Source: Rhizobiales bacterium NRL2 (GTDB lineage Bacteria; Pseudomonadota; Alphaproteobacteria; Minwuiales; Minwuiaceae). Taken from it: a DNA stretch of 64,000 nt. The stretch's first letter is position 1. Every line of letters starts with the position of its first letter. Below, piece by piece: positions 54,302-62,501 of the stretch. The position numbers and the translations under genes are program-made. The notes below the pieces were generated by a model, which ran no database searches, was not told where the DNA came from, and saw nothing but the letters and a program-made list of their open reading frames with translations. The stretch is from assembly GCA_001664005.1 (NCBI GenBank), contig CP016093.1:4331031-4395030 (forward strand). Direction: 5' to 3'.

Positions 54302-55333
54302 TCACAGCGACCACTGGCGGCGCATGTAGTCCGCCGCCTCGCGCGTGGCCACGAGGCCCTGCGGGATCGCCTTGGCCAGCATCATGAAGCCGTGAATCTG
54401 GCCGGGATATTCATGATAGGTGACGTCGACGCCGGCGTCCGCCAGCCGGTCGGCATAGGCCCTCGCCTCGTCGCGGAGGGGATCGAACCCGGCCGTCTGC
54501 ACCAGCGCCGGCGGCTGCCCTTCCAGGTCGGCCATGCGGATCGGCGAGGCACGCGTGTCGGCCTTCGCCCGCTCCTCGGTCAGATACTGCTTCATGTACC
54601 AGAGGATGCGGTCGCGCGGGATGATCGCCCCTTCCCGGAAATCGGCATGAGAGGCCGTGTCCATGGCGAAGTCCGTCGCCGGGTAGATCAGAAGCTGGAA
54701 GTCCGGCGGCGTCTCGCCCGCTTTCGCGGCCTGCTGGCTGACCACGATCGACAGATTGCCGCCGGCCGAATCGCCGCCCACGGCGACCCGCGCCGGGTCG
54801 CCGCCCAGGTCACCGGCGTTGCCGCGCAGCCAGCGATAGGCGGCCAGGCAGTCCTCGACGCCGGCGGGGAACGGGTGCTCCGGCGCCAGTCGGTAGTCGA
54901 AGGAAACGACCATTGCGCCGGACCAGAGCGCGAGGCGCGCGCAGAGGCCGTGGTGACTGTCCAGGTCGCCCTGGACCCAGCCGCCGCCGTGGAAGAAGGC
55001 CAGCACCGGCAGTTTCTCTTTGCCGGCAGTCGGCCGGTAGACCCGCGCGGCGATCTCGCCGTCGCCGCCCGGCGCCCGGATATCGCGAATCTCGTGGAGT
55101 TCCGGCGCGGGTACGTCCAGCAGGCCGACCAGTGTCAGCAACTGCTTGCGCAGATCCGGGAGCGGCACCGCCTCGGGCGGCACGCGCACCGAATTCGAGA
55201 AATCGGCGACCACCTGCGCCTTCGGGTCCATGACCCGTCCGCCGACCTTCTGCCGCCGGCCTTCCAGCATGGGCAGGATCTCGGATTCGTCGAGCAGGCA
55301 GTGCTGCAGTTCGAAGGGCGTGCTGTCGGCCAT
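54302..55333 (-). CDS. Alpha/beta hydrolase (HSL-family esterase)
   Basis: A 343-residue esterase/lipase of the hormone-sensitive lipase family. The oxyanion motif HGGGWVQGDLDSH and the nucleophile elbow GDSAGGN (catalytic serine) are clear; an acidic residue in the DPLRDEARAYADRL region and the histidine in YPGQIHGFMML complete the triad. It cleaves short-chain esters. The ATG at 55333 starts the conserved domain; convergent with the Nudix gene. Confidence 0.9.
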   Translation of the reverse strand: MADSTPFELQHCLLDESEILPMLEGRRQKVGGRVMDPKAQVVADFSNSVRVPPEAVPLPDLRKQLLTLVGLLDVPAPELHEIRDIRAPGGDGEIAARVYRPTAGKEKLPVLAFFHGGGWVQGDLDSHHGLCARLALWSGAMVVSFDYRLAPEHPFPAGVEDCLAAYRWLRGNAGDLGGDPARVAVGGDSAGGNLSIVVSQQAAKAGETPPDFQLLIYPATDFAMDTASHADFREGAIIPRDRILWYMKQYLTEERAKADTRASPIRMADLEGQPPALVQTAGFDPLRDEARAYADRLADAGVDVTYHEYPGQIHGFMMLAKAIPQGLVATREAADYMRRQWSL

Positions 55334-55380
55334 GGTGTCGCGTCCTTTCCCCTGTGATCCGGCGTCCAAGAATCTATAGC

Positions 55381-55884
55381 ATGGCCCCCGCGACGGGGGC
55401 AGCGGCAGGCGGAATCTTGACCCGACAGATCAGATATTTCGACGACTACCGGGTGGGCGACCGCTTCGTGACCGACAGCGTGACCGTGACGGAGGGGCAG
55501 ATCCTGCAGTTCGCCCGCGCCTTCGACACGCAGACCTTCCATGTCAATGTCGACGAAGCCGGGGACGGCCCCTTCGGCGGGGTGATCGGCAGCGGCTTCC
55601 AGACGCTGAACCTCAGCTTCGCGCTGTTCTTCCGGCTGCAGCTCGTCCAGCCCGTGGCGCTGGGCGGCGCCGGGATCGACGGCCTGCGCTGGCTGAAGCC
55701 GCTGAAGCCGGGCGACACCATCCGGGTCGCCTGCGAGGTGATCGAGCTCATCCCCTCGCGTTCCCGGCCCGACAGGGGTACGGTCCGCATGCGCCACGAC
55801 ACGCTGAACCAGGCCGACGAGACCATCATGACCCTGGAATGCCTCCACATCCTGAAGACGCGCGGCGCGGAGTCCGGGGCTTGA
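55381..55884 (+). CDS. MaoC-family dehydratase
   Basis: A 167-residue hot-dog fold protein. RYFDDYRVGDRFVTDSVTVTEGQILQFARAFDTQTFHVNVDEA contains the MaoC catalytic D and H, and GGVIGSGFQTLNL the hydratase-2 glycine/serine part. It hydrates or dehydrates an acyl-CoA. The ATG at 55381 is used; an in-frame TTG just before LTRQIRYF (about 55417) would give a tighter fit to the family N-terminus. Its stop overlaps the next gene. Confidence 0.85.
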   Translation: MAPATGAAAGGILTRQIRYFDDYRVGDRFVTDSVTVTEGQILQFARAFDTQTFHVNVDEAGDGPFGGVIGSGFQTLNLSFALFFRLQLVQPVALGGAGIDGLRWLKPLKPGDTIRVACEVIELIPSRSRPDRGTVRMRHDTLNQADETIMTLECLHILKTRGAESGA

Positions 55885-56534
55885 GCGGCGCGGGACGGGC
55901 GGCGCTCGCTATGGCGACGATGGCGTTGCTCGCGGCCTGCGGGCCGATGCTGGGCGAGCCGCTGCCGCCGGCCAGCTATGATCAGCCCCGGCTGGAGGCC
56001 AGCGGCGCGCTGACCGGCGTGACAGGCGTCGACAGCCGTCACTGGGCCCTGCTGGACGAGGATCTCCGGCGCGGCGTCTACTGGCACAGCTTCCTCCAGG
56101 ATCTCGTGACCAAGTGCCCGGCGATCTATCCCGAACACAAGGCGTGGATGGGCGAACTCGGCCTGCTGGTCCGCCGCGGCACCGGCATGGCGGTGGACCG
56201 GGCCGTGGCGGTCGAGGCGCTGCGGCTGCAGACCGTGGGCGAGGGCGCGGACCGCGCCGCCGTGGGGCTGGAGGCGCTGGGCAAGGCGGACGTCGACGTG
56301 CCCGGCATCATGGCGCGCTGGCTGCAGCCCGCGGTCGCCGGCGAGATCGATCCGGACCGGGCGATGGTCGCGGCCTGCAACCTGCTGTTCGAGCGCGACG
56401 ACCTGCGCGGCCTGATGCGCAAGGCCGCCGACCCGCTGTCGCGCTATTTCGCCCGCATGGCCGAGGACCACCCGGCGATCCTCGCGGACTTCCACGACCT
56501 CGAAGCCATCACGCGGCGGCTCGACAAGATCTGA
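55881..56534 (+). CDS. Lipoprotein of unknown function
   Basis: A 217-residue protein. A TTG at 55881 (overlapping the MaoC stop) gives a signal sequence with an arginine and a lipobox (MALLAACG). The mature region is mostly helical with repeated alanine-rich pieces (RAVAVEALRLQTVGEGADRAAVGLEALGKA), possibly Sel1-like. An ATG at 55911 is an alternative start. No function assigned. Confidence 0.55.
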   Translation: MSGAGRAALAMATMALLAACGPMLGEPLPPASYDQPRLEASGALTGVTGVDSRHWALLDEDLRRGVYWHSFLQDLVTKCPAIYPEHKAWMGELGLLVRRGTGMAVDRAVAVEALRLQTVGEGADRAAVGLEALGKADVDVPGIMARWLQPAVAGEIDPDRAMVAACNLLFERDDLRGLMRKAADPLSRYFARMAEDHPAILADFHDLEAITRRLDKI

Positions 56535-56581
56535 CAGCGCCGAACATTGCCGGAACGGACGTCGGCTGGCATCCTGCGGCC

Positions 56582-57574
56582 ATGGGCGCGGAAAGGGAAA
56601 AGCGGGTCTGGGAGCGGATCGCCGAACTCGGTTTCGCCGACGCGGTGGAATCGAAGGGATTCAAGCGGGTCGGCAAGACGCACTGGCGCCTCGACGGCGA
56701 CGGCATCGTCCATCACGTCAAGCTCTACCGCGGCTTCGCCATCGAGCCCGGCTCGTTTCGGGATTTCAGCGGCATCTGCTTCCCCGCAATCGACGAATTG
56801 TGCCGCAAGATCGATGAACGGCCGCCCGGTTCGAAGGTTCCCTATGGTACGGCGCACTGCCACCTGGAAGGTACGATCTACGATGCCTACTGTTCCAGCG
56901 AAGTGCGGCGCTTCCAGAAGATGTATCCCGAACCCGGCCCCCCGAAGGGACTTCTCGAAAAGACGAAAGCCCTTCTGTTCGTGCCGCGCCGCCCGCATTT
57001 CGAACGCGAGTTCTTCCGGCCACTCCCTTGCTACGAGGAACGGACGACAGTCGACGCCGGCAGTGGCGCCTGGCTGACGCGGAACAGGGACATCCAGGAC
57101 GTGGCGGATGTGGTCACGCGGACCTGGCTGGACTACGACTGGCCGGATACGGCGCGATGGCCCTCGTTTCACTCGTTCTACGAGGAACGCTGGAAAGAGC
57201 AACTCGAAGATCGTTCGATGCCGGATACGCACGATTTCCTGTTCGCGCGCCTGGCGGAGGATTGGGGCGTTATCGAACGTATGGCCGGGAAAGTCTTCGC
57301 CGATACCGGCAAGAACTTCGAGACCGAACTGCACGAATTGACGCGGCACCGCCTCCGCGTTGTCAGCAATATCGACTGGAAGACCTACATCCGGACAGAC
57401 AAGGGACAGCGCCACATGCGGCGCGACGCCATGGTGCGTGTGGTGAGTCCGCTGAAGCGCGCCCGCCGGCTGTTGCAGCATTCGGTAACGCTCGGCTACG
57501 GCATCAAGGATCCGGGCATCGACTTTGGTCCGCTCATCGAAAGTGAGAAAGACCCAGGCTACTTCGAGATCTGA
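56582..57574 (+). CDS. Protein of unknown function (DUF4304-like resemblance)
   Basis: A 330-residue soluble protein. The N-terminus (GFKRVGKTHWRLDGDGIVHHVKLYRGFAIEPGSFRDFSGICF) is reminiscent of DUF4304 domains; the rest is rich in aromatic and charged residues with no recognised motif. No signal peptide. It is convergent with the toxin-like gene, the stops being 25 bases apart. G+C is lower than in neighbours (33 of 60 at 57361-57420). An immunity role for the toxin is possible but unsupported by direct evidence. Start ATG 56582. Confidence 0.55.
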   Translation: MGAEREKRVWERIAELGFADAVESKGFKRVGKTHWRLDGDGIVHHVKLYRGFAIEPGSFRDFSGICFPAIDELCRKIDERPPGSKVPYGTAHCHLEGTIYDAYCSSEVRRFQKMYPEPGPPKGLLEKTKALLFVPRRPHFEREFFRPLPCYEERTTVDAGSGAWLTRNRDIQDVADVVTRTWLDYDWPDTARWPSFHSFYEERWKEQLEDRSMPDTHDFLFARLAEDWGVIERMAGKVFADTGKNFETELHELTRHRLRVVSNIDWKTYIRTDKGQRHMRRDAMVRVVSPLKRARRLLQHSVTLGYGIKDPGIDFGPLIESEKDPGYFEI

Positions 57575-57599
57575 TTCTGATGCTTCGCCGGGATCGTCG

Positions 57600-59972
57600 T
57601 CAGGTGGCGTCCTCGAATTTGGCATCGACGCTACTGCGGATCGCTTCTGCTGCTACCATCGCCGCGCCAACCGCTGCACCAATCGATATCATGCCCATGA
57701 CCGTGTTATCGGTCTTGTACATTTCGCCGACACCCTCGATTACGCCCTCAATGACCTCGCTCGAATATCCTTTGTGAATGAGTTTTTCGGTAATCGCTTG
57801 TTCCAGATCTCTTCTGGAGATTTTGTTGATAGGAGCGCGGAGAATCTGAACCGAATCAATACTCGGACCAGCCTTTTTACCCCCTCTACCCGATGCGACT
57901 GCCGCAACCAGCGATTCATCTTTTTCAATTTCTGAATCAAACCGCTTTTGGGCGGTCGATCTGTTCGAGTTTGCGGATTTCAGCTCGCTTGCCTTGGCCT
58001 TCGCGAGCTTGACCCGGCGTGCCATGAGGCCACCAAGAAATATCTCAGCATCGAATTCCAGGACCGCGTCGTAGACGCGTCGATGCCCGTCTGGCAAGGC
58101 ATAGACGCGCGAGATCGTCTTCCAGCTCTCTGGATCGACCATTCCGGCCCCTTCAAGGACCGTGCGCATGTAGATCTCCCCTTGTTCTCCTACGACAGGG
58201 TTGACGATGTTCTGCAGCCGGCGAATCGCGTCGGGCGACAGGCGCGCCAGCGCCGGATTGGTTTTCGCCATGTTCCTTATAGACAGGGGCTCGCCCTTCT
58301 TCGCGCCATCCCGAACCATCTGAAGATAGGCGCGGAGGCTCGCTTGTTCGCGGACGCTGCGCAGCAACCTGGTGTCCGCCAGGATGCCGCCGGTTCGTAC
58401 ACGAGCGCCCTTGGCAGCGAACTTGAGACTGTCTCCAACAACTGGCACCAGCCCCGCCATGGCGAGGGAAGCTTCTACGAGATGCTCGTAGCGCTCATCG
58501 TTCGTGTCGGCGTTGGCTGCGTGCCAGAGAGCAACGGCGCCTTCAGCCAGTGACATCGCGTCCCCGACGATCGGCACGAAATCGAGAAGTATCCGAGCGT
58601 GCTCGTCGGGTATCCCCATCCCTTCGCCGATGCGGGCGAGAACCCGTTGATTGGCTTCGGTGGCTGAAAGGTCCGGATCGGCGTCGAGATAGCGCTGCTT
58701 GAGAATGTCCGCCTGGGCCAGGACGCGGCGCCGGTAGTCGAGCCCGTCCGAAGCCTTCATGCTGTCGAGGTCCGGTCCGAAGGGATCCTGCACGCTGCGG
58801 CGCGTGTGGAGCGTCAGACGCCGCAGACGGTCCTCGATCTGCTCGGTGGTGAAGGATCCGACGATCCGCTCTTCCTGAGCGGTAATCTCGCTCAGGCGTT
58901 CCGGGTCTTCCGCGGCGCGCGCAAAGGGCGTGCTTCGGAGCATGCGATGGACACGGTCGAGGTCCGGATCACCCGTGACCCCGGGAACCGTGTCGAGGCC
59001 ATCGGCCTCGTCGGATGCCTCGCCGCCCTGTGCTGGGCTCGCCGCGTCGCCGTGCGCTGCCGCCTCGGGCCGGGCGGCGTCTTCGTCTTCGCCGGCCGGT
59101 CCGGCCGCTTCCGGCTCGTCCCCGAGGCGGTCGTCGCCTGCCCCGCCTGCGTCGAGCGTGTTGTCGCTGTCGAAGCCGTAGAGCGCATCGGTGCGCCGGG
59201 TCTCGGCCATGTGGGCGAGGCCGTGGGCGCGGAGCGCTTCCAGCATCGCCGCCTGGGTCTGCGGGCGGGCCTCCGGGTCGGCGGAGATCAGCAGCGGTTC
59301 GGCTGCGGCGGGGCCGGATGCGGGGTTCTCGATGTCGAAGCCGAAGGCGCGGTCGAGGGCCGGCTGCAGCAGCTCGTCCAGCTTCGCCTGGGTCGGCCCG
59401 AAGGGGTCCATCCGCCGGTCGGTCTTCAGCCCGAAGCGGCGCTGGAAAGCACCGAGACCGAACTCGAAGTCATGATCGTCGGCCTTGCCCGTCAGGCCGT
59501 CGGGCCGGCGCACCTTCTCCGGCGGGTAGTAGCCCAGCAACCCCAGCGCCGCCTTGGCCGCCTTCACATCCGCCTCACGGTTGGCGCCGCCCTCACCGAC
59601 CGACAGATCAAGCGGCAGGTTGGCGCCCCGGCCCAGCAGGTCCCGCGCCGGCCGCTTCGCGCCGGCCGTCGCCTTCGCATGCCGCGCCGCGTCCAGCGCC
59701 TGCGCCGTCGGGCCCGCCGGGCCCATCATGCCGTCCGGCGCCAGACCGGCCTTGCGCTGGAACGCCTTCAGCCCCTCGAACAGCCTGCGCTCAGCGACCG
59801 GCTGGAAGCCCAGATCCGGCCAGGGCCGGTAGTGCCCCACATCCGCCAGCGCCCGCTGCGCGCCCACGATATCCTCCCCGCGCATCGGCGTCTTCGCCGA
59901 AACCCAGTGGGCGGGGCGGAAGGCTTCGGGCGTGCGGAAGGACCGCTTCGGCGGGGTCGGGATGGCCGGCAT
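57600..59972 (-). CDS. Peptidoglycan-binding polymorphic toxin-like protein
   Basis: A 790-residue protein. Two peptidoglycan-binding domains (about 45-95 and 150-210, each with LKAFQRKAGL/LGAFQRRFGL-type helices) are followed by an acidic linker (about 270-350), a hydrophobic pre-toxin-like region at about 461-525 with twin VPIVGD/VPVVGD motifs, and a C-terminal domain from about 588. This last part has an ordered E599, D635 (RRVYDAV), E663-L-K665 and Q675, the layout of a PD-(D/E)XK nuclease, then a hydrophobic segment (about 759-778). The gene tip is lower in GC than its start: 27 of 60 at 57781-57840 versus 50 of 60 at 59641-59700. Probably an interbacterial effector; the secretion route is unknown. 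Confidence 0.72.
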   Translation of the reverse strand: MPAIPTPPKRSFRTPEAFRPAHWVSAKTPMRGEDIVGAQRALADVGHYRPWPDLGFQPVAERRLFEGLKAFQRKAGLAPDGMMGPAGPTAQALDAARHAKATAGAKRPARDLLGRGANLPLDLSVGEGGANREADVKAAKAALGLLGYYPPEKVRRPDGLTGKADDHDFEFGLGAFQRRFGLKTDRRMDPFGPTQAKLDELLQPALDRAFGFDIENPASGPAAAEPLLISADPEARPQTQAAMLEALRAHGLAHMAETRRTDALYGFDSDNTLDAGGAGDDRLGDEPEAAGPAGEDEDAARPEAAAHGDAASPAQGGEASDEADGLDTVPGVTGDPDLDRVHRMLRSTPFARAAEDPERLSEITAQEERIVGSFTTEQIEDRLRRLTLHTRRSVQDPFGPDLDSMKASDGLDYRRRVLAQADILKQRYLDADPDLSATEANQRVLARIGEGMGIPDEHARILLDFVPIVGDAMSLAEGAVALWHAANADTNDERYEHLVEASLAMAGLVPVVGDSLKFAAKGARVRTGGILADTRLLRSVREQASLRAYLQMVRDGAKKGEPLSIRNMAKTNPALARLSPDAIRRLQNIVNPVVGEQGEIYMRTVLEGAGMVDPESWKTISRVYALPDGHRRVYDAVLEFDAEIFLGGLMARRVKLAKAKASELKSANSNRSTAQKRFDSEIEKDESLVAAVASGRGGKKAGPSIDSVQILRAPINKISRRDLEQAITEKLIHKGYSSEVIEGVIEGVGEMYKTDNTVMGMISIGAAVGAAMVAAEAIRSSVDAKFEDAT

Positions 59973-60076
59973 CTGTCATGCTCCCTGGCTGGGCATCGCG
60001 CATGACAGAGGTATTTATACCGGCATAGCCTTAAGCGTGCCGGGATTCTTGAAGGGATCAGAGGAGAGGTTGGCCC

Positions 60077-60685
60077 TCACGCCCCCGCGCCGGGAGCGGC
60101 GAGATAGGGCTGGATGGGCGCGTCGATCAGCAACTGCCAGATCACCGCGACCATCAGGTCGGCGAAGGCGAAGCCGGCGGCGACGACGGGCGGGACCTCC
60201 AGCACGTCGCGGGCGATGACGAAGCGGTAGGACAGGATTGCCATCAGCATGACCATGTAGATCAGGGCCTTGCCGTCGTCGCCCAGGGCACCGCTGGCGA
60301 AGATCACGGCCACGGGCAATTGCAGCGCCATGATCCAGACCTCGGACCAGTTGCAGGCGACGATGTAGCGCCGGCAGCGCTCCTGCACGCCGGCCAGCCG
60401 CGTCAGTTCGAAGGCCACGACCGGCCAGACCAGCCAGGCCCCGGCATAGCCGACCAGTTCGATCACCGCGATGGCGCCCAGGTCGGTCCCCTCGGGCGCC
60501 CGGGAATAGTGCACGACCCAGAGCAGCAGCGCCGAGAAGGGCGCCAGCAGCACGGCGGCGAAGAAGGATTTCCAGAAGCCGCTCACCGTGTCGTCGAACA
60601 GTCCGACGCCGCCGCGGTCCAGCTTCGCCAGCATCAGCGCGCCGGCGAGGCCCGCCGCGATCTCCGGTTTCGAGGGAAAGGCCAT
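60077..60685 (-). CDS. Membrane protein of unknown function
   Basis: A 202-residue protein with about five hydrophobic segments (FFAAVLLAPFSALLLWVVHY, IAVIELVGYAGAWLVWPVVAF, and others). It is the last gene of a minus-strand catabolic cluster, starting 1 base after the DUF2783 stop. It resembles a Yip1-like/transporter-like membrane unit, but I do not recognise the family. The ATG at 60685 is preferred over the longer frame to 60745. Confidence 0.65.
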   Translation of the reverse strand: MAFPSKPEIAAGLAGALMLAKLDRGGVGLFDDTVSGFWKSFFAAVLLAPFSALLLWVVHYSRAPEGTDLGAIAVIELVGYAGAWLVWPVVAFELTRLAGVQERCRRYIVACNWSEVWIMALQLPVAVIFASGALGDDGKALIYMVMLMAILSYRFVIARDVLEVPPVVAAGFAFADLMVAVIWQLLIDAPIQPYLAAPGAGA

Positions 60686-60686
60686 G

Positions 60687-60881
60687 TCAGTCCGGCTTCC
60701 GGGCGGCGGCAATGGCTTCGGCCAGCACCTCGCGGTCGCCGACATGGTTGGCGAGCAGCAGGTTGAGCCGGGCGGAGAAGGCCAGCGCCTCCGCCGGCGA
60801 CAGGCCCTGCACCGCCTCGATCAGCGCCTGATAGAAGCCGTCCGGGTCGGGGATGTTGGGCTCGCGTGCGAGTCTGCTCAT
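60687..60881 (-). CDS. DUF2783 small protein
   Basis: A 64-residue protein (PNIPDPDGFYQALIEAVQGLSPAEALAFSARLNLLLANHVGD). The N-IPDPDGFYQALIEA pattern is diagnostic of DUF2783, a family seen next to flavin monooxygenases in aromatic degradation gene clusters. The ATG overlaps the monooxygenase stop (ATGA), so the two are translationally coupled. Function unknown; an accessory subunit or stabiliser is a guess. Confidence 0.82.
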   Translation of the reverse strand: MSRLAREPNIPDPDGFYQALIEAVQGLSPAEALAFSARLNLLLANHVGDREVLAEAIAAARKPD

Positions 60882-62488
60882 GCCGCCTTCGCCTCCGGGT
60901 CGAGCACAGGTTCGAGGGCCGCGCGCACGTCCGCCGGCGATGCCCGGCGCCAGGTCGCCAGCACGTGCTGGTCGGGGCGGACGAGCACACAGCCGCCGGT
61001 TTCGGCCCCGAAGAGGGCCGCCAGCTCGCCATCGGCGTCCGCGAGGTCGCCGGGCACGCGCAGGACCTCGACCGGCGCCGGCATCCCGTCCAGCGCCGGC
61101 GCCTCGCCGAATGCCAGCAGCACGAAGCCGCCGCCCAGCAGATCGATCAGATGCGTGGCCCCGGGCCGGGCGGCCGCGCACACCGGCAGGGCGGGAACCG
61201 GATCGCCGGGGCGGATCGCCCCGTCCAGTTCCGCCCGGCCGTTCAGCGGGCTGTCGAGCAGCCGCTTCGGCAGCGAGAGGCGGCCGGAATTGACCAGGGT
61301 CCGGGCGAAGGGGAATGCGCCGGCGAGTTGCAGCACCGCGTCCCGGTAGACCTTCGAGGCGGGCGATTTCGGCGTGATGAAGTCCGTCGCCCGGGTGGAA
61401 TTCAGGATGTTCTCGGCGGCCGCCGCGCGGCGCTCGGCGTCATAGCTGTCGAGCAGCGCCGGGCCCGCCGCGCCGGCGATCACCAGCGCCAGCTTCCAGC
61501 CGAGATTGTCGGCGTCCTGCACCCCGCCGTTCCCCCCGCGCGCGCCGAAGGGGCTGACCTGATGCGCGGCGTCGCCGATGAACAGCACCCGGCCGTGGCG
61601 GTAACGCTCCAGGCTGCGGCACTGGAAGGTGTAGATCGACTTCCACTCGATCTCGAAGGGCGTGTCGGGGCCGATCATGCGCTTGACGCGGGGAATGACG
61701 TTCTCGTCCTTCAGTTCCTCGTCGCGGTCGATGTCGGGACCGAGCTGGAAGTCCAGCCGCCAGACATTGTCGGCCTGCTTGTGCATCAGCGCCGAATCCT
61801 CCGGGCCCCAGGGCGGGTCGAAGTAGAAGCGGCGGATCGCCGGCCAGTCGCGCTCCATGACGATGTCGGCGATCAGGAAGTGGTCGGCGAAGACCTGGCC
61901 TTCGAAGTCCAGTCCCATCAGCTGCCGCACCGTCGAGCGCACGCCGTCGGCGGCGATGAGCCAGTCGCAGGGCTGGACGAAGGTTCCGTCGGGCGTCTCC
62001 ACGGTCAGTTGCGCGCCGCCCCCGTCCTGTTCCAGCGCGGTGACGCGGTGACGCCAGCGCAGGTCGATCATCGGCTCGGCCGCGGCCCGGCGGACCATGA
62101 ACTCCTCGCAGTAGTACTGCTGCAGATTGATGAAGGCGGGGAACCTGGCGGCCGGATGGTCCTGCAGGTTGAAGGTGTAGATGCGCTCCTCGCCGTAGAA
62201 GACATGGCCCTCGTTCCAGGTCACGCCCTTTTCCATCATCGGCGCCGCGACGCCGAGGCGGTCCCAGATCTCGAGCGTGCGCTTGGCCTGGCAGACCGAG
62301 CGGCTGCCGTAGGAGACGGTGTCGTCCTCGTCGAACAGGATCACCGGCACGCCCCGCTGCGCCAGGTCCAGCGCCATGGTCAGCCCCACCAGCCCGCCGC
62401 CGGCGATGGCCACGGGCCGACGCGGCGCCTCGCCGCCCAGTTCCGCCGGGCGGGCGTAGTCGAAGACGGGATTGGTGTAGGTGCGCAT
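60878..62488 (-). CDS. FAD-dependent aromatic hydroxylase (MhpA-like)
   Basis: A 536-residue class A flavoprotein monooxygenase. PVAIAGGGLVGLTMALDLAQRG is the FAD-binding GxGxxG, LIAADGVRSTVRQLMG the DG motif, and RVLFIGDAAHQVSPFGARGGNGGVQDADNL the GD motif. The C-terminal thioredoxin-like domain ends with DQHVLATWR. Family members hydroxylate 3-(3-hydroxyphenyl)propionate, resorcinols or related phenols with NAD(P)H and O2. It lies upstream of DUF2783 and next to paaK, suggesting phenylacetate-type or hydroxyphenylacetate-type substrates. Confidence 0.88.
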   Translation of the reverse strand: MRTYTNPVFDYARPAELGGEAPRRPVAIAGGGLVGLTMALDLAQRGVPVILFDEDDTVSYGSRSVCQAKRTLEIWDRLGVAAPMMEKGVTWNEGHVFYGEERIYTFNLQDHPAARFPAFINLQQYYCEEFMVRRAAAEPMIDLRWRHRVTALEQDGGGAQLTVETPDGTFVQPCDWLIAADGVRSTVRQLMGLDFEGQVFADHFLIADIVMERDWPAIRRFYFDPPWGPEDSALMHKQADNVWRLDFQLGPDIDRDEELKDENVIPRVKRMIGPDTPFEIEWKSIYTFQCRSLERYRHGRVLFIGDAAHQVSPFGARGGNGGVQDADNLGWKLALVIAGAAGPALLDSYDAERRAAAAENILNSTRATDFITPKSPASKVYRDAVLQLAGAFPFARTLVNSGRLSLPKRLLDSPLNGRAELDGAIRPGDPVPALPVCAAARPGATHLIDLLGGGFVLLAFGEAPALDGMPAPVEVLRVPGDLADADGELAALFGAETGGCVLVRPDQHVLATWRRASPADVRAALEPVLDPEAKAA

Positions 62489-62501
62489 GGCGCCGATCCT
62501 A

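Noticed and set aside
59973-60076. Short frames between the toxin-like gene and the membrane protein gene
   Set aside because: About 100 bases with no ribosome-binding site plus start that leads to a recognisable product; probably holds the toxin promoter.
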